This document shows, in pieces, positions 42,301 through 53,262 of a stretch of DNA of 64,000 bases (the stretch's first letter is position 1; each line of letters begins with the position of its first letter). The notes beneath the pieces are model-generated. The model saw only the letters and a program-made list of their open reading frames with translations, was not told the origin of the DNA and made no database searches. Source of the stretch: Aplectana chamaeleonis (Eukaryota; Nematoda; Chromadorea; Rhabditida; Cosmocercidae); the NCBI GenBank assembly GCA_029168955.1, contig JAPDOI010001070.1, positions 124,001 to 188,000 on the forward strand, read 5' to 3'. Made by a program: the position numbers and the translations under genes.

Positions 42301-43205
42301 TTAAGGCGACTCTTGTGAAAGCCTAAAATACTTCAAAGAAGACCGCTCCGTGAGGGTAACTGACGTGCGCTCCGATTTAACGGGAGATCTGAATTTTTGC
42401 TTGGATTCTACCGTTAAACTGCTACTATCCCGTCGAGCTACGCAAAGAAACAAGGGTAAGGACGGAATCATACTTCCGGCGACGAGCGACGCGAAGCAAT
42501 GCTTACCATCAATATCGACCAAAAATCGGTATACCTGATATGCACTGTCGCTGTCGCGCGTCGCGGGGAATATGATCCCGGCCTAAATCATCAGTCATGT
42601 TTCGGAGTGTTCTGGAAAAATTCCAATTTCATTTTAAACTCGTATTTTGGGGGTTATTTAGGGTGTTGAACGCGAAGCTAGGGTCAGTTTGTCGAATTTT
42701 TGAGGTTCGCTAAAGGTTACGTTGACTACCATGGCGTCTAGGAAGCAAAACATGCCTTAATATTTCAAAAATCGACAAATGGACGTCGAATTCGTGTTCA
42801 CTACCCCGACTTAGTCCCCAGACAAATTTTTAGCCAAATCCGTGACTTCGAGCAACTCACCTTATGCCCACCGTATTTACTGCAATATATCGAGAATCGA
42901 AGAACGGTCTTCGGAGTCGCATCAAAGGCAGTGTTAAAGTTTTGAGAAACCGTAATCTAGTTTCTGATGTTTTTGTGTAGGTAAGATCGTGAAGAAGAGG
43001 TTAATAGGGAGAAGTTCCCACGAAACTTATAAATACCGGAGAAATAGAGTTCAAATAAACCTCTGGTATATTTAAATACGCCTGTTTGGTGTTCTCGGGG
43101 ACTGCGGACAAAGCGTCAAACCTAACGTCTTGAATGGTTTGGGTCTCTAAAATCTTAGGGTAAGCGTCTTCGTTCTCTGCTTCTTGTACCGAAAACTCTT
43201 TAAAA
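42301..43205 (-). CDS. Unrecognised minus-strand gene, two 3' exon candidates
   Basis: Exon candidate 1 (about 43001-43205) reads FSVQEAENEDAYPKILET then QDVRFDALSAVPENTKQAYL and PEVYLNSISPVF; it reaches a stop at 43001 unless spliced earlier (GTATTT and GTTTCG donors exist). Exon candidate 2 (42301-42435) follows the acceptor TTTCTTTGCGTAG and reads RRDSSSLTVESKQKFRSPVK and ERTSVTLTERSSLKYFRL to TAA: basic and Ser/Thr-rich, a plausible C-terminal tail. The phase between the two is not settled. A mariner derivative begins 34 bp upstream of candidate 1, probably in an intron, and element F ends 130 bp beyond the stop. A further exon (GSGFDEEVARFFGK) may lie near 44170-44230. Confidence 0.45.
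42460..42595. repeat. Degenerate relative of the 16436-16559 MITE
   Basis: Shares GGCGACGAGCGACGCGAA, TCGACCAAAAATCGG, ATATGCACTGTCGCTGTCGCG and a terminal GGCCTAA with the Tourist-like element at 16436-16559, but the left terminus is lost. It would lie in the intron of the gene above. Confidence 0.5.
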
Positions 43206-43238
43206 GTAAGATGGACCAAAGCACATGCTTGGGTGCTG

Positions 43239-43973
43239 TTAGGTCAATGCAAAAAATTCCGGACTTTTCACGACTTTGAATAAAAAACATTTATCACAAA
43301 ACAAACAAGACTCACCCAACAAATAAATTTTGATCACATTCAAAGATCCCTCGCCACCGATTGGGCAGATCATGAATTCCCGACGCGTAAAACTCTGGCT
43401 CTTTCGAGTCAAAGCATTCTACTAAGGCCATTTTGACTTCGTCATCGTTAGTGAACTGTTTTCCATTCAGTAAGTGCTGCACCGAGCGGAACAGATGGTA
43501 GTCGGAAGGTGCAAGACCTGGGCTTCATGGAGGGTGAGGGAGAACTTCCCTGCCTAGGTCCATCGCCCTGGGATGAACACTGTTCGCCTTCTTCACGACA
43601 ATGCTCGGCCACAAGTATCTCGGATTACCCGACAGAAACTGCTAGACCTGGGCTGGGAAGTTCTTCCTCACCCTCCATATAGCCCAGGTTTTGCACCTTC
43701 CGACTACCATCTGTTCCGCTCAGTGCAGCACTTACTGAATGGAAAACAGTTCACTAACGATGACGAGGTCAAAATGGCCTTAGAAGAAAAGTTCGACTCG
43801 AAACAGCCAGAGTTCTACGCGTCGGGAATTCATGATCTGCCCAATCGGTGGCGAAGGATCCTTGAATGTGATAGAAATTATTTTGTTGGGTGACCCTTGC
43901 TTGTTTTTTTCGAAATAAATGTTTTTTTTTATTCAAAGTCGTGAAAAGTGCGGAAACTTTTCCGTCAACCTAA
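43239..43973. mobile_element. Palindromic mariner: two 3' halves head to head
   Basis: Both outer ends are mariner-type: TTAGGTCAATGCAAAAAATTCC at 43239 and, inverted, TTAGGTTGACGGAAAAGTTTCC ending at 43973, with TA after the right end (the left flank reads TG). The left arm 43239-43560 is the inverse of 43648-43973 at about 90% identity, so the element is two copies of the same 3' half joined inverted around an 87-bp spacer. All sequence for the N-terminal half of a transposase is absent. By family knowledge, an intact mariner is about 1.3 kb. Confidence 0.85.
43573..43893 (+). pseudogene. Mariner transposase C-terminal fragment (DD34D)
   Basis: About 107 codons, starting in LLHDNARPQVS (second catalytic Asp) and continuing VLPHPPYSPGFAPSDYHLF (third Asp, 34 residues later) to the C-terminal NRWRRILECDRNYF. 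This is the irritans/Hsmar1-like subgroup. The helix-turn-helix DNA-binding domain and the first Asp are missing, so it cannot be a working transposase. The opposite-strand arm (43239-43560) encodes a second, shorter C-terminal piece with its own differences. Confidence 0.85.
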
Positions 43974-44732
43974 TAGAATCTTACGCGATAAAGATTATTC
44001 AAAAAATCGGAAACTGTTCCCGTGGTGAAACGAACGCTGAACAACTGTTATACCACATGGGCGGGTTGATCTAATGGGTCGGCTGGTCCACGATTTTGCC
44101 CAGTCTCTGGCCGTTTTTCGTCGTAATTCCGTTCTCACTCCTTTTAGACGGACTCGGAGCTTTCTATTTGCCAAAGAAACGGGCAACTTCTTCATCGAAG
44201 CCACTGCCTTTGAGCATTCCAAGTAACCATCAGAGAAAAATTCGAGCCACATTTATGAGGCATTGTCAAAAGCCCTGATGGAAAGCCTTGTTCGAATTAT
44301 GTCGAGAACATTAAAAAATCGACAAATGAACACCGTATGCGACGTGATCAACGCCTGAAATACCCATCGGGGAATTTTAGGTCGGATCTTGAACATTTTT
44401 TGAACGCTTCCAGAACCACTCGAATGACACCAGTTAACCCCCCACCAGCAATCGGAACGAGTGAAAAACGCCTAAAACTTTTCAGAAATTGAAAGATGTA
44501 CTTACATCCATATTTTGTCCAGAGGGTTATATTAAGCACTGAACATGATCATGAACTCTGCTTCCGCGTTTTCGAAAGAAATACAGCGCGTTTCGGTGGG
44601 AAAATAGATACCGCACGCACCCACCGTCTTTAGCTTATACAACTTCACGCAATGCACCGCAGTCAAACGGACGGCGTCTGCGTTGTTTGCGGTGGCCGCC
44701 AACCGCTTGCGACGCCTTTGTAAGTGCGGGCG

Positions 44733-45850
44733 GCAGGGCTGTGCGTTTACGAATTACGATTTACGAATTACGGGCGTTTTTTTTACGTTTTACGGAATTT
44801 CGGCACAAAATCCTAACGAATCGTAACAAATCGTAACAAATCGTGAAAGCGTGGCTGAGGAAAAAATGTAAATGCAAATTGTATGGAAAAATGGAAATGG
44901 AAAAAATGAAAAAAAAATCGGTCTAGAGCAGGGAGCTTAGAATTCGACGCGTTCTTTCGGAGTGGACAACCCACCTAGAAGAATTAGATTTTTGTAGCGT
45001 TTTGTATATATTCTCTGCATAAATTTTACATGTTGCTCTATGCTTCCACAGGTTTAGAAGCAAAAACATGACAAAATAGCCGAGCTCCTCAGCCTTACCT
45101 TCGCGGAATGCCTCCATGATGAACACGTTAGACGCAGATATTTGGTGGATCTGCTGTCTATATCTTGTATCCTATCTCTAGAAAGCCGCGATGCAGCTAT
45201 TATTTAGCTGTCTCTGAAGCGAAGCGGTTGTCCTTCCTTTTATACCACCGTGCTTCTCAAAAACAACAGCTAGACTTTTATGGTAGAGCTATCAGAACGG
45301 CAACGCGGTCTCCCCGTTCAGAGAATGACGATATATCGCACAGTCCGCAGTCGCAGACAACCGTTGTTGCAACACGTAGCGCAAACAGGTTCATGCCGGG
45401 ACATCGAGGTTCTGACAGAATTATCTTGAAGCTTCAGGCGGCAAAACTAATCGTTCACGACTGCGTACAGGGATTCCATCAGATATAGACCTTCAATATG
45501 GGGCTTGGTTGTAAAGACCGGGCTGGCTCATGAGGCAAATAAAGGTTGGAACTTGGTATGCACTTCGTCGCCGAATATCACTGAGATTTCGAAAACAAAC
45601 TTGAACATGCATACATCTTCATCGGTTCAAAAGTTTCAAGGAAAAACTGGTATTTTGTGACTTGAAATTAGCGGTAGGATATTTTCTAGAGACAGCTGGG
45701 CTACGAGAGAAACATGTTAATTTTGAAACTCGGTTGGGAACACTTCAAAAAAATTACTGGCTGCAAAGTTTTCTACCTTTTCAAAAAGGTCACTAAATGC
45801 TTGCAAAACTAATAATACGAAGAAAATGAATGCAAAAGAGAAAAATATGA
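44733..45850 (+). mobile_element. Truncated hAT-like copy H, related to element F
   Basis: Left end CAGGGCTGTGCGTTTACG with TTACGAATTACGATTTACG words to 44860. Then 45340-45480 matches 40880-40700 inverted, 45485-45590 matches 40690-40600, and 45690-45800 matches 40400-40310. The right terminus and target duplication are not found, so the copy is probably truncated. Confidence 0.55.
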
Positions 45851-45913
45851 TAAGAGATCTTCGAAATCACAGGCGTGGTAGTAAACGGGTTAGGGAGCGC
45901 GAGTAACCTCGCG

Positions 45914-46470
45914 TTAAAGACATCGTCCGCGCTGAAAACCATTTTCCATTTCCATAGTCAATTTCATGAATGAGCTCGGTGGATGACGTCGGTGAAGTTT
46001 TGCGCGTCAAAAACATATGGTTCCGAAGTTGGAGTGGTTCAAAATGACGATTCGCCACCAATTCTCACCAACCATCTAGCTTCAGGAACGGAAGCGCCAT
46101 CACAGACGCAGACCATCAATATTTGAATTTTTAATTCGGGAAATTATAACATCCAAGCTTGCCCAATGGACGCATCCTTTTTTTAGAATTCCAGTGAACG
46201 AAAGGCAAGAGAAATTCAACCATTTAATAAGTTTGAAGCAAAAAACACATCCGACGTTTGTGAAAAAAAAACCTCCGACGTATCGCACAAGACACGCCGA
46301 AATTGATGGAGGATGGGAAGCGAATAATTCGAGAGGTTTCAAAACGAGTTTTTTTTTCAAAAGTTGATGATTTTGTGTATCCTTTCCACTCTTATTCTGT
46401 ATGTCAGAGAAACGCTTGCGCAAAAACATGAAAAAATAAGATACGTTTTCTGCGCGTACGATGCCTTTAA
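45914..46470. mobile_element. TTAA-flanked MITE, family 2 (copy 2)
   Basis: Left TTAAAGACATCGTCCGCGC, right GCGCGTACGATGCCTTTAA. The interior CGCCACCAATTCTCACCA recurs inverted in 3977-4441. A 154-codon minus frame inside has no support as a gene. Confidence 0.7.
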
Positions 46471-46697
46471 GCTCGCCATAAATTGCAGCTTGAAGCGAGC
46501 TTTTTATGTAACAATTTTTGGGCAAGAAATCAGAAATCGCCGATTTAACGAACTCGCATGCCATGGTATATGCCGCTAGATACGCATAGTGTGAAATTTT
46601 TCCTTAAAAATTGTGCATTCTGCCTCTTTTTTTTTTGGAAAAAATAGTGACTTACAAAAAAAATTCTTACGGTTTTCAAACTATTTTCAGCTCGCTT

Positions 46698-46895
46698 TAA
46701 GTTCGCACAAAACTGAAATTTAGCGGAAGCTGACAGAGAAAATGGAAATAGCGAGTGAATAAGGAAAAAGATGGATAGTTTTCAAAAAGTCCTTCAAAAG
46801 GCTTTTACCAAAGCTAATTATCTTCTTCTTTATTAATACACTATTTCCATCTTTTCTGTCAGCTCGCGTTAAATTGCAGTTTTGCGCAAACTTAA
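46698..46895. mobile_element. 200-bp foldback MITE
   Basis: The left arm TTAAGTTCGCACAAAACTG...GCTGACAGA pairs with the right arm ending CAGTTTTGCGCAAACTTAA over about 55 bp. TTAA again flanks the outer ends. Confidence 0.7.
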
Positions 46896-46984
46896 TGTGA
46901 GATCGCATACGATGACGCGTGTTCCTTACGCTTGAATTCGCTGAAGAGTGCGAGAGTACAAGACGTTGATGAATTGGCTCATTA

Positions 46985-47225
46985 CCCCAGGGGAGTGCTC
47001 AGGAGGTGTGCTGGACCCCCGAGGGTGTGTGCAGTACGCGTGTGGGACCCAGTGGAAGGGTGCAGGTGTGATGGAACGGGCGCAGGGCATTACTGAGAGT
47101 AAGCAGGAAGCCGTGGCATGTGTGCAAGGCTTCACTGAGGATGCGCAGGACTTCATGGATTGTGGGCAGGACTTTACTGGAAGGTACTGCACATATCCTG
47201 CACAAGTCTCTTACACATCCACTGT
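46985..47225. repeat. Decayed relative of the 21/42-bp minisatellite
   Basis: About eleven degenerate 21-bp modules on the plus strand (GTGTGCAGTACGCGTGTGGGA, CCCAGTGGAAGGGTGCAGG, GGATGCGCAGGACTTCATGG), which correspond to the inverse of the modules at 51524-53036. The last part (47185-47225) is in the other orientation. Frames on both strands stay open because the module length is divisible by 3. Confidence 0.6.
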
Positions 47226-47241
47226 GGTCCCGCACACATAG

Positions 47242-47771
47242 AAAGATTGGTAAGCTCGCATAAACCTTGCGGTTTACTCGCGTAAAGTTGCTGGTAAACT
47301 CGCGTACAAAGGTGGTGGTTAATTTGCGTTCAAAACCCATTTACTACCACCCCAGATTTGGAGAGAACCTTCGCCTTTTAGCGTTTCAGAATCAGAAAAA
47401 GTCTGCACCTCGCACCGCTCTCTCCACCCCAACAAACTTATGTTCATGAGAAGGGACGCTTATAACCCCATTCAGAGTAACGCTTTACAAATATGCATAG
47501 AGGGTAGACTCGCTTTCTGCGTCGAAAAGTGGTTTTGACAATGAGTACCCTCTTTGGAATGACTACCTTGTCCAAATATCCTTCCCTCAAAAGATTCAGT
47601 CTAAAGCTATCGAACCGCAATTCTCTTTATCATAACAGTGTTGCCTACCTTGGCTTCCACTGATTTGTGTCTGGTTAAGCGATGAATCTCTAGTTTTCGT
47701 ATTCTACAGTTGGGAAAAACGTGGCACAGGTTTGGTATTTGATTGGCTTAGAGTTGCAGTTCTTCTATATT
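47242..47771. other. Gene-free interval
   Basis: A short GTAAACTCGCGT word recurs three times at 47265-47310. Otherwise nothing recognised. Confidence 0.35.
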
Positions 47772-48241
47772 TAAAGGCACAGGACACCCAAAGAATTAAT
47801 TTTCTGATTTCATGTTTATCTTGGAGAGAGTCACACGCCGATCACAGTGGTATCTCTTAAATCGTCCAAGATCCCCTATGAACAGAGTTTTGGCTCTTCA
47901 AAGATGCCTTAGGAGTAAAAAAGGGTAAAAAATTGGGGGACGAGTTGTTTCAGGGCTGTATACTTATGTTCATTCGCAATCGCTGCGTGGGAGAAAGCCG
48001 AGATAAGGAGACATTCCGGTAATGGACTGAAGAACGACAAGTTGTTGGAATTCATCAATCCATCGAAAACGCTATCGAGTTCGAAAATCAGTTAGGGGTC
48101 GGGCCTGTGGTGGTCGCCTATATCTCGCTTATTGTGGAGGAATAGAGATCTCGCATTTGGCACGCGTTATACAGGAGGGGTCTTCTACAGAATTACATGA
48201 AAATCTCGAATTTTATATCTGAGGGTGTACTGTGCCTTTAA
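47772..48241. mobile_element. TTAA-flanked MITE, family 1b (copy 2)
   Basis: TTAAAGGCACAGGACACCC at the left, GGGTGTACTGTGCCTTTAA at the right. The interior matches 61080-61526 and 8943-9427. TTAA on both sides. Confidence 0.75.
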
Positions 48242-49679
48242 GTCGTTTCTATACCACATGTGAACGAGAAATTAGAAAAATTATGATGCTCATTCCCCCT
48301 GGATTTTGTGACGCAACCAAATGTAAATGTCATTTCAATCTACTCTCGAGGACAGTGCCCTATGCTCATGTGCATTACATATTTATGGAAATTGTATTAC
48401 GTTTATGAAGGAAAAAAGACCCGATGTTGTAGACCTGTGTACTCTATTCATCCAGCTGAGGGAATTCCTTCCAAGACAGATTAAATAAAGGTAATGGCAA
48501 TGACTCTAAGACCCGGAGCTTTACTTTTAAAGAGCTTACCTTGACATGCTTTTTTGTGCATGAGCATAGTGACGAGTGCTCGACTCCAGACGACTGTTTT
48601 TGAGCGTTCGGGAATTTTGTTGCCATGGAAATACTATAATTACAAGAACGTAGCACACAATCATTTCGAAGCGAAAACAGAAGCTATATGACAAATTAAA
48701 ACAGAGAAGGGCGACGGAGATCTATAGTGCTAATAGAAATCGACTCCACTCGTTCTATACAAACAGCCATTCACACTAAATAATATGCAAATTTCCAGAT
48801 TAACGTTTACGAAAGCTTTCGTTACATCCTGTGTTACATGGCACTAAAGCCAGAGCCCTTTGAGATTACTTGTGTTTTTGTAGTGTTTCCGCCAATGATT
48901 TTTGGAGAGTCTCAATTAGGCTAGAGTTCAAACACGGTGACTTCTGTAGGGGGACTGCGATTTTCCAAAAATGTGGAAAAAATGGAAATAATTACAGGAT
49001 TGCACTTGCGGGAGGTTATTTACGGTTAGCCGCCAAACCTTTAGTACGCCCTCTAGGGTACTGAGCTTGAATTTGAGGTCTGCTTGCACTTTTTTAAATA
49101 TGTAGCAAGGGATAAAAACCAGTTATCGAAAAGACCTGCATTGGCTTGAAGTAAACCAAGAGCACAGTGAAAGTGGAATCTTTTCCAACTGGTTCATGTT
49201 TAACCATTATTGAACTGAGCTTTTCCTCTGCGAGATCCCCATGCTTTCATTGCAATAGGCCTCCCAGCCCTGCCTATCTTTGCGTGGAGCTTACAATTTC
49301 ACAGAGTGTACATATGGTCTCTTCAAAAGATTTGGTCTAATGAATAGACGGGACGCGACTGAAATCCAGTTGACCGTTTTCCGCACGACCAGCCGCAATG
49401 ATTGCTCCTCCTTCTAAATTCTCTAGACCAAACTCGGCCAAGGGCTTACGCCTACTGAGGTATTTTCCCCTATCTGTCCTCCACTGTACTTTTTTGAGAT
49501 TTTCTAAGACTATACATATATATTTTTTTATACGGAGGTGCTGTTTGAGATTAGGGTTATGAATTCTTTGTAAAAAATGATCAAATGAATCCAAATTTGG
49601 GCAACACTAATCTGCTTTCTCGGTTTTTGTGGTGTGTTTAAAGTTTGTGTCTTGTAGCAGATAAAGTAAAGAAGGGCGG
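48242..49679. other. Interval without a supported gene
   Basis: A minus frame 49337-49594 ends LEGGAIIAAGRAENGQLDFS and could be a terminal exon, but no acceptor or partner exon fits well. No terminal repeats recognised. Confidence 0.3.
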
Positions 49680-50484
49680 TTCAAAGCTTTTCCGTTCCGC
49701 TTCCTTTTCTGGGTTTTTTGGCCCGGAAACGGGAGAAAGTAGTGCCATAAAGGGAATGGTGACCATCAATGCTCTCGAGTTGTAGGCCTTATACACAAAA
49801 ATGGAGTTTTCCCGTCTTTTGCGACTAGAATTCCCCTCGAGAGCGCTTCGCCTGATTGGGATATTCTGATTTTCCGAACTGCGAGAGACGGCGGCTATCC
49901 CATTCAAGCCAAGTAGCGCTGGGAGCAATTCGAACTGCAAAAGGAGGGTCAACCCTTACATTGTACTAGTGCGCCACTGGGCCTACAAACCAACGTTCTC
50001 TCTGCAAGGCTGTGTTTCGTATGCTCCGAAAATCGCATCCATCTTTTTGCGTTCATTCAATCATCGAAAACTGGATAATTTTTAGTGCAATGATTAAATT
50101 CACGAGCTATCAAAGCAAAACCGAAAGCAATGAGCTGCGGCGAAACGTTCCAAGGTCTATCCGAATGAGACTGTCCGCTCACGCGATCCGCAAACGTGTC
50201 GAACGGCCGTCGCAGAGGCATTTTGGGATGAGACTTTTCACGGCGGCAAGCAGCTGACAGGGATATTATTCAGTGTGCGTCGTCGAATCAGGCTGATCGA
50301 TTGCGAAATTGGAAAAGTGCCTTCGCGACGACCGCTCGACACGCATGCCGATCGAATGAGCGAACATTCTCACTCGGACATCCCGAAAAGCTTTTGATTC
50401 TCTTCCGTTTCCGTCGTTTTTTGGTCACATCTCTTTGGTTTCCGTTTCCGAAAATCCCGAAAAAGACTTACACACAGCCTTGAA
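49680..50484. mobile_element. TTCCG-word element remnant
   Basis: 49688-49765 (TTCCGTTCCGCTTCC, CCCGGAAACGGGAG, AAAGGGAATGGT) matches the left subterminal part of element G (31211). 50400-50460 carries TTCCGTTTCCG words and ends CACACAGCCTTG, the inverse of a CAAGGCTGTGTG terminus; another CAAGGCTGTGT occurs at 50006. Boundaries and target duplication are unresolved. Confidence 0.45.
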
Positions 50485-51523
50485 TGTAACGCTCTCATTT
50501 AGACCCTGAAGGCACCGTCCACGAAGAATTTCGTTTACGAGATTTCCATTTATTATGAATGCTCTGCACCCTGTATAACAGCTACGTTGAAAAACGGCGA
50601 AGAAGTTATTGAAAGCTGTTGTTTGAAACCGAAATTTCCACATTCGACTTTTGAGAACGGAAGAAAAAATTGCCAGAAATCGCTGTGTTGGTCCATGATC
50701 TCTTGATAAAATGAGGTTCATCCTTCTTTCAGGAGATTTGTAGGGAATGAAAGTTTAACCGATATCTGAAGAAAAGATGTTCTTCACGTAATCATATAAT
50801 ATACTAGCGAGACCTAGCGAAGTTTTCGCTCACAGAAACTTTTGCATGAGCCAACTACCTGAGACGGATTAGTTTGTTAGAACGGTGGTGACTGACTTCC
50901 GCCTACCCGAAAGTACTCTCCTGAGCAGAGCAAGGTGCCGTACAATTACAGCAGGCCGTGGGTATATCAAAATGTGGGATCATAAAGCAAAACATAAAGA
51001 AGCCAGCGGTAAATCGCCGGTTGCTACCGGCACAAAATTCAGAACCCCTTCTGTACTTCGGCTTCCCTTACGTCGCTACCCACTGCCCTTTCTTCCAATT
51101 TGTAAAGTTCACAAGCGATTATTCTCGCTTTACCGTCTCTATCATGATAGGAAAAACGCATTCTCATATTATATGATGTTTCCCTAGTTGACCAACATCA
51201 TGCCCTTGTTCTCAATGAATGAAATTAGTAGGTGGTTGTTTATGTTTTGTGATGCAGATTTTGATAAGCTCAGACTTGCAACATATATAAAACTGGTTTT
51301 TGGAAGTTAGGGATTCGAAATGACTGAGCGGTTGCAATGAGTGGCGAACAGAGAAGGTGCGGAAGTGAAGCTGCTGCTTGTATCCTAAAACTGGAAAAAA
51401 ATGTCGCAGGAGTTCTGCGCCAATCTCAGAACGCGTCCCACGCTTCTCAAGATCTTCCTCTCCACAAAAGGTTAAGATTTAGCATTAAAAATTGAAAAAC
51501 CTTTTTTCAAATTCTACACTCTT
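50485..51523. other. Gene-free interval
   Basis: Open frames near 50885-51187 overlap in two frames with no splice support. Nothing firm. Confidence 0.3.
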
Positions 51524-53036
51524 GGTGACGTCCTGCACACTCCCACTGCGGTCCTGCTAACTTTCGATGACCTGCACACTCCCACTCGGGACCTGTGCAT
51601 TTTCTACGACGCCCTGCACACTCCCACTGGGGACCTGCGCACTCTCTATGACGTCCTGCACACTCCCGTTGGGTTCTTCACATTTTCTATGACGCCCTCC
51701 ACGCTACCATTTGGGTCCTGCACACACTTTCTATGACATGCTGCACACTTCCGTTGAGGTCCTGCATATTCCTACTTAGGACCTGCGCACTTTCTATGAC
51801 GTCCTGCACACTCCAGTGGGGTCCTGCACACACTTTCTATGACGCCCTGCACACTCCACTGAGGTCCTGCACACTTTCTATGACGCCCTGAACACTTCCG
51901 CTGGAGTCCTGCACATTCCTACTTAGGACCGGCGCACTTTCAATGACGTCCTGCACACTCCGATTAGGGTCCTGCACACTTTCTATGACGCCCTTCACGC
52001 TCCCACTGAGGTCCTGCAACACTTTCTATGACGTCCTGCACACTCCCACTGGGGTCCTGCACAATCCTACTTAGGACCTGCGCACTTTCTATGACGTCCT
52101 GCACACTCCGATTATGGTCCTGCACACTTTCTATGACGCCCTGCACACTCACACTGAGGTCCTGCACACTTTCTATGACGTCCTGCACACTTCCGCTGGG
52201 GTCCTGCACATTCCTACTTAGGACCTACGCACTTTCTATGACGTCCTGCACACTTCGATTAGGGTCCTGCACACTTTCTATGACGCCCTGAACACTCCCA
52301 CTGAGGTCCTGCACACTTTCTATGACGCCCTGCACACTCCCACTGGGGTCCTGCACATTCCTACTTATGACCCGCGTATTTTTTATGACGTCCTGCACAC
52401 TCCGATTAGGGTCCTGCACACTTTCTATGACGCCCTGAACACTCCCACTGGGGTCCTGCACATTCCTACTTAGGACCTGCGCACTTTCTATGACGTCCTG
52501 CACACTTCGATTAGGGTCATGCACACTTTCTATGACGCCCTGAACACTCCCACTGAGGTCCTGCACACTTTCTATGACGCCCTGTACACTCCCACTGGGG
52601 TCCTGAACATTCCTACGTAGGACCTGCGCACTTTCTATGACGTCCTGCACACTCCGATTATGGTCCTGCACACTTTCTATGACGCCCTGCACACTCCCAC
52701 TGAGGTCCTGCACACTTTCTATGACGTCCTGCACACTTCCGCTGGGGTCCTGCACATTCCTACTTAGGACCTGCGCACTTTCTATGACGTCCTGCACACT
52801 CCGATTAGGGTCCTGCACACTTTCTATGACGCCCTGCACACTCCCACTGGGGTCCTGCACACTTTCTATGACGTCCTGCACACTTCCGCTGGGGTCCTGC
52901 ACATTCCTACTTAGGACCTGCGCATTTTTTATGACGTCCTGCAGACTCCGATTAGGGTCCTGCACACTTACTATGACGTCTTGCACACCCTCACTGGGGT
53001 CCTGCACACCTTTTATGACGCCCTGCATTTTTTGCA
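51524..53036. repeat. 1.5-kb minisatellite, 21-bp modules in 42/63-bp higher-order units
   Basis: About 72 modules of 21 bp in four main types: GTCCTGCACACTTTCTATGA(C), GCCCTGCACACTCCCACTGG, GTCCTGCACATTCCTACTTA and GACCTGCGCACTTTCTATGA. They alternate as 42-bp pairs and 63-bp triples, so units of 105 bp also recur. Because 21 is divisible by 3, both strands stay open; the minus strand reads up to 344 codons of VQDPSGSVQDVIES-like text. Without a start context, signal peptide or splice sites I regard this as satellite, not a gene. Confidence 0.9.
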
Positions 53037-53218
53037 TCGCTAGACGACTCGCAGAAGTTATCATGACCCACGGCCAAAAGTGCGCTCCACGGACAAACTC
53101 GGTTGGCCCGAGGCACGTAAGAGGTGAGTCGGGCTGATTTTTTGGTAATCGATAAATGTCGCACCCACCTAAATGTTGGTACCATTTCATACAAGTTTTG
53201 ATCGGCCATTCCAAAGAT

Positions 53219-53262
53219 ATCGGGGACACATGCACACACATACACACACACACACACATCGG
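53219..53262. repeat. (CA)n microsatellite
   Basis: CACATGCACACACATACACACACACACACACAT-type tract of about 40 bp, lightly interrupted. It lies in a minus frame that runs on from the minisatellite. Confidence 0.9.

Noticed and set aside
43573..43893. Active mariner transposase gene
   Set aside because: Only the C-terminal part is present; the DNA-binding region and first catalytic Asp are missing.
46100..46564. 154-codon minus frame
   Set aside because: Lies mostly within the TTAA-flanked MITE 45914-46470 and has no splice or conservation cues.
52225..53259. 344-codon minus-strand open frame
   Set aside because: It is produced by 21-bp satellite modules and a (CA)n tract; no start context, signal peptide with cleavage logic, or splice sites, and the opposite strand is also open.
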